In this document: positions 26,056-34,668 of the stretch, in pieces | Layout of the letters: each line of letters opens with the position of its first letter | How positions within the stretch are numbered: position 1 is the stretch's first letter | Assembly: GCF_002090175.1 (NCBI RefSeq) | Contig: NZ_BBRN01000004.1 | Coordinates: 670,559 to 734,558, forward strand | Source of the DNA: Demequina sp. NBRC 110057 | Lineage (GTDB): Bacteria; Actinomycetota; Actinomycetes; Actinomycetales; Demequinaceae | DNA length: 64,000 nucleotides | Direction of reading: 5' to 3' | Program-made: the position numbers and the translations under genes | The notes under the pieces: generated by a model | Databases searched by the model: none | Seen by the model: the letters and a program-made list of their open reading frames with translations, nothing else | Told to the model about the DNA's origin: nothing

Positions 26056-26829
26056 CTAGCGCAGGGCCCACAGCGCGACGGCCGATGCGGCAGCGACGTT
26101 GAGTGAGTCGACGTCACCCCTCATGGGGATCGTGACCACCGCATCGGCCGCGTGCTGGGCGGCGCGCGTGAGGCCGTCGCCCTCGGCTCCCATCACCACG
26201 GCAATGCGCTCGTGACCGGCGGCGGCGAAGTCGTCGAGCGAGACGGCATCGTCCGCCAGCGCCAGCGCGGCCACCGTAAAACCCGCCTCCTTGAGCTCCG
26301 TCAGCGCCCCGGGCCACTGCTCGGCGCGCGTCCACGGCACCTGGAAGACCGTCCCCATCGACACCTTCACGCTGCGGCGGTACAGCGGGTCGGCACACGT
26401 CGGCGCGCACACGATGGCGTCGGCGCCGATTCCCGCGGCGGAGCGGAAGATGGCCCCCACATTGGTGTGATCGACGATCCCCTCGAGGACCACCACGCGG
26501 CGCGCGTCCCTCGCCAGATCCGCGAGGGAGGGAAGCTGCGGCCGCTCCATGGCGGCGAGCGCCCCGCGGTGCACCTGGAAACCGGTGACGCGCTCGAGCT
26601 CCTCCTCGGTCCGGACGAGGACGGGCGCATCGACACCGGCGCTCGCGAGGGCGGCGCGAGCGCTGTCCTCCCACCGGGGGCTCACCAGGATCGAGCGGGG
26701 CCGATGCCCGGCGGCCAGGGCGCGCTCGATCACCTTGGCACCCTCGGCCATGTACAGGCCCCGCTCGGGCTCGAGGCGGCGGCGCAGTGCCACGTCGGTG
26801 AGGTCGCGATAGTCGTCGAGGAGGTCCAC
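26056..26829 (-). CDS. TrmH/SpoU family RNA 2'-O-methyltransferase
   Basis: 257-residue SPOUT methyltransferase for rRNA or tRNA ribose. An N-terminal substrate-binding domain (LYMAEGAKVIERALAAG, VTGFQVHRGALA) precedes the knotted catalytic domain with the three family motifs: NVGAIFRSAAGIGADAIV, VVMGAEGDGLTRA and IPMRGDVDSLNVAAASAVAL. Its size and two-domain layout resemble RlmB and TsnR-like enzymes; the target base cannot be assigned. The start is a GTG with GACAAT six bases upstream. Confidence 0.9.
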   Translation of the reverse strand: MDLLDDYRDLTDVALRRRLEPERGLYMAEGAKVIERALAAGHRPRSILVSPRWEDSARAALASAGVDAPVLVRTEEELERVTGFQVHRGALAAMERPQLPSLADLARDARRVVVLEGIVDHTNVGAIFRSAAGIGADAIVCAPTCADPLYRRSVKVSMGTVFQVPWTRAEQWPGALTELKEAGFTVAALALADDAVSLDDFAAAGHERIAVVMGAEGDGLTRAAQHAADAVVTIPMRGDVDSLNVAAASAVALWALR

Positions 26830-26888
26830 GCCGCCATTGTCTCAGGCGGAGTTCGCCGAATTTCGACCGCGAGGACCCGCAGACGCAC

Positions 26889-26947
26889 CGATCCCCGCCG
26901 TGTATCTACCGCCACGCGTGAGGTGGGGTGATACGCGACGGGGATCG
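26889..26947. repeat. Long imperfect inverted repeat upstream of the methyltransferase gene
   Basis: Arms begin and end with CGATCCCCG / CGGGGATCG, continue with GTATC / GATAC, and meet at a central CACGCGTG. It lies between the SPFH stop and the methyltransferase start, both on the minus strand. It could be a terminator for nfeD-SPFH or a structured leader; no T tract is evident. Confidence 0.5.
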
Positions 26948-26973
26948 AGTTCCGCGCGGTGGTGTGCGGGGCG

Positions 26974-28053
26974 TTACTGCTGGCCGCGCTCCGCGTCGGG
27001 ATCGAAGGGACGGCCGGAGCGGGTGCCGGAGTCGGTGGCGTCGGACGTGGCGTCCTCGACCTCCTGCTTGGCCTGGCGCAGCGCCTCGGCGGGATCGGTC
27101 AGCGCGGACGTGATGCGCGACTTGCGACCCTCGCCCCGCTCCGGGTTGCGCTCGAGAGGCTCCAGCTCCTCCTCCTGCCCGAAGGCCGCGGAGATGGACT
27201 TGAGCGCGCCGGTGAACTCTGTCGGCACGAACCACACCTTGTTCGAGTCCGTCCTGGCGATCTCGGGAAGCACCTGGAGGTACTGGTACGCCAGCAGCTT
27301 CGAGTCGGCGTCACCCTCGTGGATGGCGTCGAACACCTGAAGGATGGCCCGCGCCTCGCCCTCGGCGGTGAGGATAGCCGCCTGTGCGTCACCCTCCGCC
27401 TTGAGGATCGCGGACTGCTTCTGGCCCTCGGCCTCGAGGATCTGCGACTGCTTCACACCCTCGGCCGTGAGGATCGCGGCGCGGCGGTCACGCTCGGCGC
27501 GCATCTGCTTCTCCATGGAGTCCTTGACGGACAGGGGCGGGTCGATCGCCTTGAGCTCGACGCGCCCGACGCGGATTCCCCACTTGCCCGTGGCCTCGTC
27601 GAGCACGGTGCGCAGCTGGCCGTTGATCTGATCGCGGCTGGTCAGCGTCTGCTCGAGGTCCATGGTGCCGATGACGTTACGGATGGTCGTCACGGTGAGC
27701 TGCTGCATACCGACGATGTAGTTGGCGATCTCGTAGACCGCGGCGCGCGCATCGGTCACCTGGAAGTAGATGACGGTGTCGATCTCCACCACGAGGTTGT
27801 CCGACGTGATGACCGACTGCGGCGGGAAGGACACGACCTGCTCGCGCATGTCGACCTTCTGACGCACCTTGTCGATGAAGGGCACCAGCAGGTGCATGCC
27901 GGCCTCCATGGTCCGGCTGTACCGGCCAAGGCGCTCGACCACGCGGGTCTCCGCCTGCGGCACGATCTGGATGGCACGCGCGATCGCGACGATGATGAAC
28001 AGCGCGAACGCCGCCGCGAGCACAATGATCACAATCTGGGTGACGTCGTCCAT
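26974..28053 (-). CDS. SPFH/Band 7 membrane protein (QmcA/stomatin-like)
   Basis: 359 residues: one N-terminal membrane helix (about 5-27), the SPFH domain (IVPQAETRVVERLGRYSRTM, ARAAVYEIANYIVGMQQLT, RNVIGTMDLEQTLTSRDQIN), then a long charged helix with repeated AILTAEG/AILKAEG units and a disordered acidic tail. Such proteins form large cage-like oligomers on the membrane in functional microdomains. It sits one base after nfeD, the classic NfeD-SPFH pair, whose partners act together in membrane quality control. Confidence 0.92.
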   Translation of the reverse strand: MDDVTQIVIIVLAAAFALFIIVAIARAIQIVPQAETRVVERLGRYSRTMEAGMHLLVPFIDKVRQKVDMREQVVSFPPQSVITSDNLVVEIDTVIYFQVTDARAAVYEIANYIVGMQQLTVTTIRNVIGTMDLEQTLTSRDQINGQLRTVLDEATGKWGIRVGRVELKAIDPPLSVKDSMEKQMRAERDRRAAILTAEGVKQSQILEAEGQKQSAILKAEGDAQAAILTAEGEARAILQVFDAIHEGDADSKLLAYQYLQVLPEIARTDSNKVWFVPTEFTGALKSISAAFGQEEELEPLERNPERGEGRKSRITSALTDPAEALRQAKQEVEDATSDATDSGTRSGRPFDPDAERGQQ

Positions 28054-28054
28054 G

Positions 28055-28492
28055 TCACTCCCCCTTTTCCGGCGCGACGATCGCCGTCGCGCCCCTGATG
28101 GCCACCACGGTGACCTCCGATCCCTCCGGGATGGCGGGGGCGTCGTCCTGCGTCCTGGCGCTCCACACCTCCCCGCTGAGCTTGACTCGTCCGCGTGTCT
28201 CGGTCACCTCGTCGAGGGTGCGCGCGCCGGCGCCGATGAGCGCCACCGCGTTGGTCTCGATGAGCTCGCCGCGCGCCCGTAGCGACTTCAGCAGGTAGGG
28301 CCGCAGCGTGAACAGCAGCAGCGCCGCGACCAGGCATGCGATGACGATGCACAGCCATAGGGGGGCGCCGAGCAGCGACGCCGCTCCCCCGGCGAGGGCT
28401 CCGCCTGCCAGCATCGCGAATGTGAGATCGAGGGTAAACACCTCGACGATGCCGAGCGCCATGGCCCCGATGAACCACCACATGGAATCCAC
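28055..28492 (-). CDS. NfeD family membrane protein
   Basis: 145 residues: two or three hydrophobic segments (MWWFIGAMALGIVEVFTLDL, FAMLAGGALAGGAASLLG, LWLCIVIACLVAALLLF) and a C-terminal OB-fold domain (GRVKLSGEVWSARTQD, GSEVTVVAIRGATAIV). It anchors and assists SPFH proteins. The start is taken as a GTG at 28492, eight bases after AGGAGG; the GTG at 28501 touches that element and the ATG at 28483 is far from it. It forms a tight operon with the SPFH gene. Confidence 0.88.
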   Translation of the reverse strand: MDSMWWFIGAMALGIVEVFTLDLTFAMLAGGALAGGAASLLGAPLWLCIVIACLVAALLLFTLRPYLLKSLRARGELIETNAVALIGAGARTLDEVTETRGRVKLSGEVWSARTQDDAPAIPEGSEVTVVAIRGATAIVAPEKGE

Positions 28493-28558
28493 GCGGATCA
28501 CCTCCTGCCAGGCAACCTAGCAGGGGTGTCCGTCGCCATGAATCGGCCGCGCGAATGA

Positions 28559-28600
28559 CGCGAGGCATCGGCCGTCGGGAGGGACGGCCGATGCCTCGCG
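28559..28600 (-). terminator. Terminator hairpin after the TSUP gene, built from the 9-mer motif pair
   Basis: An 18-bp stem (CGCGAGGCATCGGCCGTC and complement) with a six-base loop, downstream of the TSUP gene. The arms contain GCATCGGCC in opposite orientations. Confidence 0.7.
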
Positions 28601-28659
28601 TCCGCACCGGCGTCGCTCGACCGGGGGGGGAGCGGGAGCGTCGCCGGTGGGCCTGGCAG

Positions 28660-29574
28660 TCATTCCGCGGCGAGCGCGGGTGCTGCCGGTGTCGCCTCCT
28701 TGGCGGCGACGGCGTCGCGGCGGTAGGCGCGCCACGACCATGCGATGGCGCCGATCCAGATCGCGACGATCGCGACGTACACCGCGGTCTGGGCCGCACC
28801 CGTGACCGGGATGAACTCGGCGCGGATGAGCGAGCGGGTGTTGGTGAGGATGATCAGGCCACCGACGGCTGCGCCCAGCAGGCGCGGCGGGATGACCCGC
28901 ACGAGCCACGCGGCGATGGGTGCGGCGAGCAGTCCGCCCGCGAGCAACGCGAGGACCCATCCGGCGTCGATGCCCGCGGTGCCGATGCCGATGAGGAAGC
29001 CCAGCGAGGCAGCGAGGGCGACAAGGAACTCGCTCGTGTCGATCGAGCCGATGACCTTGCGCGGCTCCATGCGACCGGAAGCGAGCAGCGCGGGGGTGCC
29101 GACGGGACCCCAGCCGCCACCACCGGTGGCGTCGACGAATCCGGCGACCAATCCGAGCGGGGCCAGGAAGCGCTTGCCCAGCGGGCGACGGTCGGGGGCG
29201 GTCCGCACTCCCCAGATGGTGAAGCGCAGCAGCACGTACACGCCGAGCGTGAGGAGCACGATCGCCATGATGGGCGCGGCCACCTCGGTCGACAGGTTCG
29301 ACAGGACGGTCGCGCCGAGGAAGGCTCCGGCGGCGCCGGGGATGCCCACACGGCGCACGACGGCCCAGTCCACGTTGCCGAGCTTCCAGTGTGCGGCGCC
29401 GCTCGCCAGGGTGGTGCCCATCTCCGCGAGGTGGACGGTGGCCGATGCCGCGGCCGGGCTGATACCCGCCGCCAGCAGCAGCGTTGTCGAGGTCACGCCA
29501 TAGGCCATGCCGAGCGAGCCGTCGACGAGCTGGGCTCCGAAGCCGATGATGGCGAGGACGATGAGGGAGCGCAC
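28660..29574 (-). CDS. TSUP family transporter (sulfite exporter TauE-like)
   Basis: 304 residues with about eight membrane segments in two halves. The first half has QLVDGSLGMAYGVTSTTLLLAAG and ASATVHLAEMGTTLASGAAHW. The second has AGFVDATGGGGWGPVGTPALLASG, the conserved repeat of the TSUP/DUF81 family. These export sulfite, sulfonates or other small organosulfur anions. The upstream gene is an Rrf2 regulator and its likely operator lies in the promoter, so expression is probably switched by sulfur or redox status. It starts at a GTG with GGAGG about six bases upstream. Confidence 0.88.
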   Translation of the reverse strand: MRSLIVLAIIGFGAQLVDGSLGMAYGVTSTTLLLAAGISPAAASATVHLAEMGTTLASGAAHWKLGNVDWAVVRRVGIPGAAGAFLGATVLSNLSTEVAAPIMAIVLLTLGVYVLLRFTIWGVRTAPDRRPLGKRFLAPLGLVAGFVDATGGGGWGPVGTPALLASGRMEPRKVIGSIDTSEFLVALAASLGFLIGIGTAGIDAGWVLALLAGGLLAAPIAAWLVRVIPPRLLGAAVGGLIILTNTRSLIRAEFIPVTGAAQTAVYVAIVAIWIGAIAWSWRAYRRDAVAAKEATPAAPALAAE

Positions 29575-29637
29575 GGCGACCTCCGCGGATGAGTCGGCGC
29601 GTCGGCGCCGGCGACGAGAACCCTCGCCGCGCCAGTG

Positions 29638-29666
29638 ATATTACCTACTTCCCTAGTAGGAAACAA
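29638..29666 (-). promoter_or_regulatory. TSUP promoter with a palindromic Rrf2-type operator in its spacer
   Basis: On the minus strand: -35 TTGTTT (29661-29666), a 17-base spacer that is itself the palindrome CCTACTAGGGAAGTAGG, then -10 TAATAT (29638-29643). A related repeat CCTAC-N7-GTAGG lies at 29669-29685 across the end of the Rrf2 gene. The geometry implies a repressor that occludes RNA polymerase. Confidence 0.65.
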
Positions 29667-29669
29667 TAC

Positions 29670-30146
29670 CTACTGACCGCGTAGGGATTCGGGGCTCTCC
29701 CAGGCCGCCTCGTGCGCCAGCAGGTTCTGCACCTCCGCCGGCAGATTGTTCCCTGCAAGATCGGCGAGCGTGACCGACTCCAGCACATGGCGCACGTTCG
29801 CGCGCAGCGCCACCCAGACGTGAAGGAGTGGGGCCGCCGCACCCTGGTAGTCGAGCTCGGACGGGCGCTCTCCCCTGACGAAGACGAGCGGGCCGTCTAC
29901 TGCGCGGACGACATCGGCCACCGACACCTCATCGGCCGGTCGGGCGAGCCGGTAGCCACCGCCGAGGCCGCGCTGGCTCACCACAAGGCCTGCGCCGCGC
30001 AGGGCGGTCAGGATGGCCTCGAGGAACTTGCGCGGCACCTGCTGCGTCGCGGCCAGGTCCTCCGCCGTGCGCGGGGCACCGTCGGGCGAGGCAGCAAGCT
30101 CGGCGGCGGCCCGCACCGCGTAGTCAGCCTTGGCGGAAATCCTCAT
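29670..30146 (-). CDS. Rrf2 family transcriptional regulator, cysteine-free
   Basis: 158 residues. The N-terminal winged helix matches Rrf2 proteins: MRISAKADYAVRAAAELA, AEDLAATQQVPRKFLEAILTAL and VVSQRGLGGGYRLARPADEVSV. The C-terminal dimer helix follows, with a polar tail. There is no cysteine anywhere, so it cannot hold the Fe-S cluster of IscR/NsrR by Cys and is closer to CymR-type members that sense metabolites or partner proteins. It likely controls the TSUP gene just downstream through the palindrome in that promoter. It follows the ABC ATPase gene by four bases. Confidence 0.9.
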   Translation of the reverse strand: MRISAKADYAVRAAAELAASPDGAPRTAEDLAATQQVPRKFLEAILTALRGAGLVVSQRGLGGGYRLARPADEVSVADVVRAVDGPLVFVRGERPSELDYQGAAAPLLHVWVALRANVRHVLESVTLADLAGNNLPAEVQNLLAHEAAWESPESLRGQ

Positions 30147-30150
30147 GCGG

Positions 30151-30933
30151 TCAGGCGCGGCGCGCGGTCCAGCGACCCTCGTGGGCGTGGAGCGACACGG
30201 GCATGCCGTAGGTCTCGCTGAGGTTCGCCGAAGTGAGGGTGTCGTGTAGCGGTCCCGCCGCGACGATGCGGCCCTCGCGCAGCAGCAGCGCGTGCGTGAA
30301 GTCGACGGGGATCTCCTCGACGTGGTGCGTCACAAGCACCATCGCGGGTGAGCGACGGTCGCCGGCGAGCTCCGTGAGCGCCGCGAGCAGCTCCTCACGG
30401 CCGCCCAGATCGAGTCCCGCGGCGGGTTCGTCGAGGAGCAGCAGCTCGGGGTCCGCCATGAGCGCGCGCCCGATCTGGACGCGCTTGCGCTCGCCCTCGG
30501 ACAGGGTCCAGAAGCGACGGTCGGCGAAGCCCTGCATGCCGAAGGCGGCGAGCAGCGCCTCCGCGCGCTCCAGGTCGACGTCCTCGTACTCCTCGCGCCA
30601 ACGTCCGGTCACGCCATGGGCAGCGGTCATGACCACGTTGAGGACGGTCTCGTCCGCGGGCAGACGATCCGCGAGCGCGGCCGAGGCGAGGCCGACCCGG
30701 ATGCGCAGCTCCTGCACATCGGAGTAGCCGAGCCTCAGGCCCAGCACGGTGGCGTCGCCCGCACTCGGGTGGAGGCGTGCGGATGCGATCGAGATGAGCG
30801 AGGTCTTGCCGGCGCCATTGGGGCCAAGGATGACCCAGCGGTCGGCGGAGTCCACGCTCCAGTCGATGTCGGACAGGATGGCGTTGTCGGAGCGACGCAG
30901 CCCCACGCCCTGGAAGCTCAGCACCTCGGTCAT
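30151..30933 (-). CDS. ABC transporter ATP-binding protein
   Basis: 260-residue ATPase: Walker A GPNGAGKTS, Q-loop region near GLRLGYSDVQELR, signature LSEGERKR, Walker B LLLLDEPAAGLD and switch His in LVTHHVEEIP. No permease gene is adjacent, so its partner is unknown. The sequence resembles stand-alone actinobacterial ATPases of the ModF/YlmA type. The -10 TAGGCT upstream overlaps the glgA stop codon, nine bases before the ATG. It may be co-transcribed with the Rrf2 gene. Confidence 0.88.
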   Translation of the reverse strand: MTEVLSFQGVGLRRSDNAILSDIDWSVDSADRWVILGPNGAGKTSLISIASARLHPSAGDATVLGLRLGYSDVQELRIRVGLASAALADRLPADETVLNVVMTAAHGVTGRWREEYEDVDLERAEALLAAFGMQGFADRRFWTLSEGERKRVQIGRALMADPELLLLDEPAAGLDLGGREELLAALTELAGDRRSPAMVLVTHHVEEIPVDFTHALLLREGRIVAAGPLHDTLTSANLSETYGMPVSLHAHEGRWTARRA

Positions 30934-30942
30934 GATGTCGCC

Positions 30943-30948
30943 AGCCTA
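30943..30948 (-). promoter_or_regulatory. Possible promoter of the ABC ATPase gene (-10)
   Basis: TAGGCT nine bases before the ATG, sharing bases with the glgA TAG stop codon. Confidence 0.35.
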
Positions 30949-32148
30949 GTCCGTCAGGCTGCGGTAGAGGTCAAGGGTGCGGTCGCCGATCGTGTGCCAC
31001 GAGAAGTGCTCCGTGGCGCGCTCGCGGCCCGCCGCTCCCCACGCTCGCGCGCGCTCCAGGTCTGACACGGCGTCCGCGAGCGCGGCACCAAGGTCGGCGA
31101 CGAACGCGTCGGGGTCGGTCGGGGTGCCGGTGCCGTCCGTGACCTGGTCGATGGGCACCAGGATGCCGGTCTCGCCGTCGACGACCACCTCGGGGATGCC
31201 GCCGGTGGCGGTGGCGACCACGGGAAGCCCCACGGCCATCGCCTCAAGGTTGACGATGCCGAGCGGCTCGTACACGGAGGGGCACACGAATGCGGTGCAC
31301 GCGTCGAGCACCGCGACAAGCTGGGGCCGCGGCAGGTGCCTCTCGATCCACACCACGCCGTCGCGCTTGGCGCGCAGGTCCTCCACGAGGCCCGTGACCT
31401 CGGCCATGATCTCCTTGGTGTCGGGGGCGCCGGCGCACAGCACGATCTGCACCTCGGGCGGCAGCGACTCGCAGGCCCTCAGGAAGTACGGAAGCCCCTT
31501 CTGGCGCGTGATGCGGCCCACGAACACGATCGCGGGACGCGAGCGGTCGATCCCCCACTCCTCGACCACTGCATCGGCCGCCGTGCGCTCCTCGTCGGTC
31601 GCCGGCGCCGCCCACGCGTCCACATCGATGCCGTTGTGGATGACGTGGACCTTGTCCGGGTCCACGTTCGGGTAGGAGCGCAGCACGTCGTCACGCATGC
31701 CGCCGGAGACGGCGATGATCGCGTCGGCGTTCTCGTACGAGGTGCGCTCGATCCACGACGACACCTGATAGCCGCCGCCGAGCTGCTCGGCCTTCCAAGG
31801 CCGCAGCGGCTCGAGCGAGTGCGCCGAGATGACGTGCGGGATGCCGTGCAGGCGCGAGGCGAGGTGCCCGGCGAGATTGGCGTACCAGGTGTGCGAGTGG
31901 ACAAGGTCGGCGCCCTCGCAGTCCTTCGCCATGGGCAGGTTGTGCGCGATGACGTCGAGCGAGGAGTCACCCACTCCCCCTCCCAGCGGGTCGTAGCCGT
32001 CGACGCCGTCCTCGTCGCGTTCGCCGTCGAAGGCGCGCACGCGCACCTCGATCTGCTCGCGTAGGACGGCCGCCAGCTCGGTCACGTGGACGCCCGCGCC
32101 GCCGTAGACGTGGGGCGGGTACTCGCGGGTGAGGATGTCTGCTCGCAT
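30946..32148 (-). CDS. glgA: Actinobacterial GT4 glycogen synthase GlgA (GlgM-type)
   Basis: 400-residue GT4 glycosyltransferase of the corynebacterial glycogen synthase type. Features are the N-terminal [46 protein letters not shown] in the nucleotide-binding half, and the [20 protein letters not shown] donor site. It uses ADP-glucose to extend alpha-glucans. Its mycobacterial counterpart next to glgC (Rv1212c) is GlgM, which makes maltose-1-phosphate, so that activity is equally possible here. It is divergent from glgC, which makes its substrate. The ATG at 32148 has TAGCGT seven bases upstream. Confidence 0.92.
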   Translation of the reverse strand: MRADILTREYPPHVYGGAGVHVTELAAVLREQIEVRVRAFDGERDEDGVDGYDPLGGGVGDSSLDVIAHNLPMAKDCEGADLVHSHTWYANLAGHLASRLHGIPHVISAHSLEPLRPWKAEQLGGGYQVSSWIERTSYENADAIIAVSGGMRDDVLRSYPNVDPDKVHVIHNGIDVDAWAAPATDEERTAADAVVEEWGIDRSRPAIVFVGRITRQKGLPYFLRACESLPPEVQIVLCAGAPDTKEIMAEVTGLVEDLRAKRDGVVWIERHLPRPQLVAVLDACTAFVCPSVYEPLGIVNLEAMAVGLPVVATATGGIPEVVVDGETGILVPIDQVTDGTGTPTDPDAFVADLGAALADAVSDLERARAWGAAGRERATEHFSWHTIGDRTLDLYRSLTD

Positions 32149-32155
32149 ATCACCC

Positions 32156-32161
32156 ACGCTA
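32156..32161 (-). promoter_or_regulatory. Leaderless promoter of glgA (-10)
   Basis: TAGCGT seven bases before the glgA ATG. Confidence 0.45.
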
Positions 32162-32208
32162 GTGGCCCTCCAGGGCGTGTGACCTGTTCACTCGCCGGTA
32201 TGCCCGCC

Positions 32209-32214
32209 TATGCT
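32209..32214 (+). promoter_or_regulatory. Leaderless promoter of glgC-serB (-10)
   Basis: TATGCT six bases before the glgC ATG. Confidence 0.45.
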
Positions 32215-32220
32215 GGGGCC

Positions 32221-33462
32221 ATGCCAGCGCCGAAAGTTCTCGCCATCGTCCTGGCCGGAGGTGAGGGCAAGCGCCTGATGCCCCTCACCGCGGCCCGAGC
32301 CAAGCCCGCCGTCCCGTTCGGGGGCACCTACCGGCTGGTCGACTTCGCCCTGTCCAACCTGGTGAACTCGCGTTACCTGCACGTCGTGGTGCTGACGCAG
32401 TACAAGTCGCACTCGATGGACCGTCACATCGCCCGCACCTGGCGCATGTCGCCGCTGCTGGGCAACTATGTGGCCCCGGTGCCCGCGCAGCAGCGCCGCG
32501 GCAAGCACTGGTACCTCGGCAGCGCCGACGCGATTTACCAGACTGTCAACATCATCGAGGATGAGCAGCCGGACATCGTCGTCATCGTGGGTGCCGACCA
32601 CGTCTACCGCATGGACTTCTCGCAGATGGTGGACAGCCACATCGCGACGGGGGCCGACTTCACCGTCGCCGGCATCCGACAGCCCATCGAGCTCGCCGAC
32701 CAGTTCGGCGTCATCGAGGTCGACAAGGACCGCCCCGGCTTCATCAAGCAGTTCCTGGAGAAGCCCACCGAGCCCGAGGGCCTTCCCGACTCGCCGCAGG
32801 AGGTGCTCGCCTCCATGGGCAACTACGTCGCCTCCGTGGGGCCCCTGCTCGAGGCGCTCAAGGCCGATGCCGAGTCGGCGACGTCGAAGCACGACATGGG
32901 CGGCGACATCGTCCCCCACTTCGTCGACAAGGGCTCGTGCGGCTTCTACGACTTCGTCGACAACGACGTGCCCGGTTCCACCGACCGCGACCGCAACTAC
33001 TGGCGCGACGTCGGCACCATCGACTCGTACTACGAGGCGCACATGGACCTCATCGCGGTCCAGCCCGTCTTCAACGTCTACAACCACCAGTGGCCGCTTC
33101 ACCAGGGGCTCATCACCGAGCCTCCCGCGAAGTTCATCCACTCGGAGGAGGGCCGCCTGGGCCACGCCGCCGACTCGATCGTCTCCCCGGGCGTCATCGT
33201 CTCCGGCGCGACGGTCACCGGGTCGGTGCTGTCCCCCGGCGTGCGCCTGCACTCGTGGTCGACCGTCTCCGACTCGGTGCTGCTGGACGACGTGGTGATC
33301 AACCGTCACGCCCAGGTGCACCGCGCGATCCTCGACAAGAACGTGCGCGTCGAGGAGGGCGCCCGCGTGGGCATCGACCGCGTAAGCGACCTCGAGCGCG
33401 GCTTCACCGTCACCGAGTCGGGTATCACCGTCGTCCCGAAGGGCACGGTCGTCACCGCATGA
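32221..33462 (+). CDS. glgC: Glucose-1-phosphate adenylyltransferase GlgC
   Basis: Makes ADP-glucose from ATP and glucose-1-phosphate, the committed step of glycogen synthesis. 413 residues. The nucleotide-binding start [21 protein letters not shown] is followed by [24 protein letters not shown], the catalytic [10 protein letters not shown], substrate sites FLEKP and GNYVAS, and the C-terminal left-handed beta helix ([20 protein letters not shown]). An in-frame ATG 21 bases upstream is rejected because it lies before the -10 box. The stop overlaps the serB start (ATGA). Confidence 0.95.
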   Translation: MPAPKVLAIVLAGGEGKRLMPLTAARAKPAVPFGGTYRLVDFALSNLVNSRYLHVVVLTQYKSHSMDRHIARTWRMSPLLGNYVAPVPAQQRRGKHWYLGSADAIYQTVNIIEDEQPDIVVIVGADHVYRMDFSQMVDSHIATGADFTVAGIRQPIELADQFGVIEVDKDRPGFIKQFLEKPTEPEGLPDSPQEVLASMGNYVASVGPLLEALKADAESATSKHDMGGDIVPHFVDKGSCGFYDFVDNDVPGSTDRDRNYWRDVGTIDSYYEAHMDLIAVQPVFNVYNHQWPLHQGLITEPPAKFIHSEEGRLGHAADSIVSPGVIVSGATVTGSVLSPGVRLHSWSTVSDSVLLDDVVINRHAQVHRAILDKNVRVEEGARVGIDRVSDLERGFTVTESGITVVPKGTVVTA

Positions 33463-34091
33463 GTGGACGCCTGATCGTCCTCGACGTCGACTCCACGCTG
33501 ATTACGTCCGAGGTCATCGAACTCATCGCCGCGCGCGCGGGAACCCAGGAGGAGGTCGCGCGCGTCACCGAGGCGGCGATGCGCGGCGAGATCGACTTCG
33601 GCGAGTCGCTGCGTCAGCGCGTCGCGACGCTCGAGGGCGTCGAGGACTCGGTCTTCGCCGAGGTCCTGGACGAGGTGCGCTTCACCCCCGGCGCCGAGGA
33701 GCTGGTCTCCACGCTTCAGGGCGAGGGCTGGACAGCGGCGCTCGTGTCCGGCGGCTTCGAGGAGATCGTCGCGCCGCTCGCCGCCCGCATCGGCATCACC
33801 CACTTCCGCGCCAACCGCCTCGAGGTGGCCGATGGCCGCCTCACCGGCCGCACTGTCGGTCCCGTCATCGACAGGGCCGCGAAGGCCGAGGCGCTGCGCG
33901 CGTACGCGGACGAGTTGGGCATCTCCCCCGCCGACTGCGTCGCCGTGGGCGACGGCGCGAACGACCTGGACATGATGGCCGCCGCCGGCCTCGGCGTGGC
34001 GTTCAACGCGAAGCCGGTGGTGCAGACGCAGGCGGACGTGGCAGTGAACTCTCCCAGCCTCGCCGACGTGCTCGACGTCATCGAGCGCTAG
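33459..34091 (+). CDS. serB: Phosphoserine phosphatase SerB
   Basis: HAD enzyme for the last step of serine synthesis. 210 residues, the single-domain form without an N-terminal ACT domain. Motif I is [15 protein letters not shown], motif [10 protein letters not shown], the Lys is in [14 protein letters not shown], and motif IV is [22 protein letters not shown]. Cap residues include [21 protein letters not shown], which fits SerB rather than other HAD phosphatases. It is translationally coupled to glgC. Confidence 0.9.
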   Translation: MSGRLIVLDVDSTLITSEVIELIAARAGTQEEVARVTEAAMRGEIDFGESLRQRVATLEGVEDSVFAEVLDEVRFTPGAEELVSTLQGEGWTAALVSGGFEEIVAPLAARIGITHFRANRLEVADGRLTGRTVGPVIDRAAKAEALRAYADELGISPADCVAVGDGANDLDMMAAAGLGVAFNAKPVVQTQADVAVNSPSLADVLDVIER

Positions 34092-34105
34092 CAGCCCCAC
34101 GACGA

Positions 34106-34146
34106 CGAAGGGCCGATGCGGTGGTCACCACCGCATCGGCCCTTCG
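34106..34146. terminator. Bidirectional terminator between serB and sixA, with 9-mer motif pair
   Basis: Perfect 19-bp stem with a TCA loop. Each arm contains GGCCGATGC / GCATCGGCC. It serves the convergent serB and sixA genes. Confidence 0.75.
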
Positions 34147-34159
34147 CGTGCGTCTGGGG

Positions 34160-34666
34160 TCAGACGTCGCGGCCGGAGATCACCTTCACGAGGCGCGCGG
34201 AGCGCGACCCGAGGTCGGACCAGGCGCCGTCGTACTCGAGGACGGCGGCGCAGCCCGTGTTGAGTCCCAGCGCGATGTTCTTGAGCGCGGCGGTGTCGGA
34301 GCCGTCGCCGGCGAGGAAGGCCGTCGCCGCGGACGAGGTGGGCTCGTGGCCCACCATCACCACGACGTCGGCGTCACCCGAGGCGCGCGCGACGTCCACG
34401 AGGCCCTCGACGTCTGTCTCGTACAGGTCGTCGACCACTCGGGTCTCGACGTCGCCGAGGGCGGAGGCCATGAGCTTCCACGTCTGCTGGGTGCGCACGG
34501 CGGGCGACACCAGCGCGAGGGCCGGCGTGAGGCCCGCCGCGGCGAGCTCCTGCCCCAGCTTGGTGGACGCCTGGCGCCCGATCAGCTCGAGCGGACGGTC
34601 GAGGTCGTTCGCGTAGTCGGCGGGAGACTCGGTCTTCGCGTGGCGGGCGATGATGAGGGTCGGCAT
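34160..34666 (-). CDS. sixA: SixA-like histidine phosphatase
   Basis: 168-residue member of the histidine phosphatase superfamily. The catalytic His is in LIIARHAKTES and the second His in VVMVGHEPTSS, with SPAVRTQQTW between. Size and pattern match SixA, known as a phosphohistidine phosphatase of phosphorelay or PTS proteins; other small-molecule substrates are possible. It starts at an ATG two bases after the fabI stop; a GTG six bases earlier is an alternative that would overlap fabI. Confidence 0.85.
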   Translation of the reverse strand: MPTLIIARHAKTESPADYANDLDRPLELIGRQASTKLGQELAAAGLTPALALVSPAVRTQQTWKLMASALGDVETRVVDDLYETDVEGLVDVARASGDADVVVMVGHEPTSSAATAFLAGDGSDTAALKNIALGLNTGCAAVLEYDGAWSDLGSRSARLVKVISGRDV

Positions 34667-34668
34667 GG

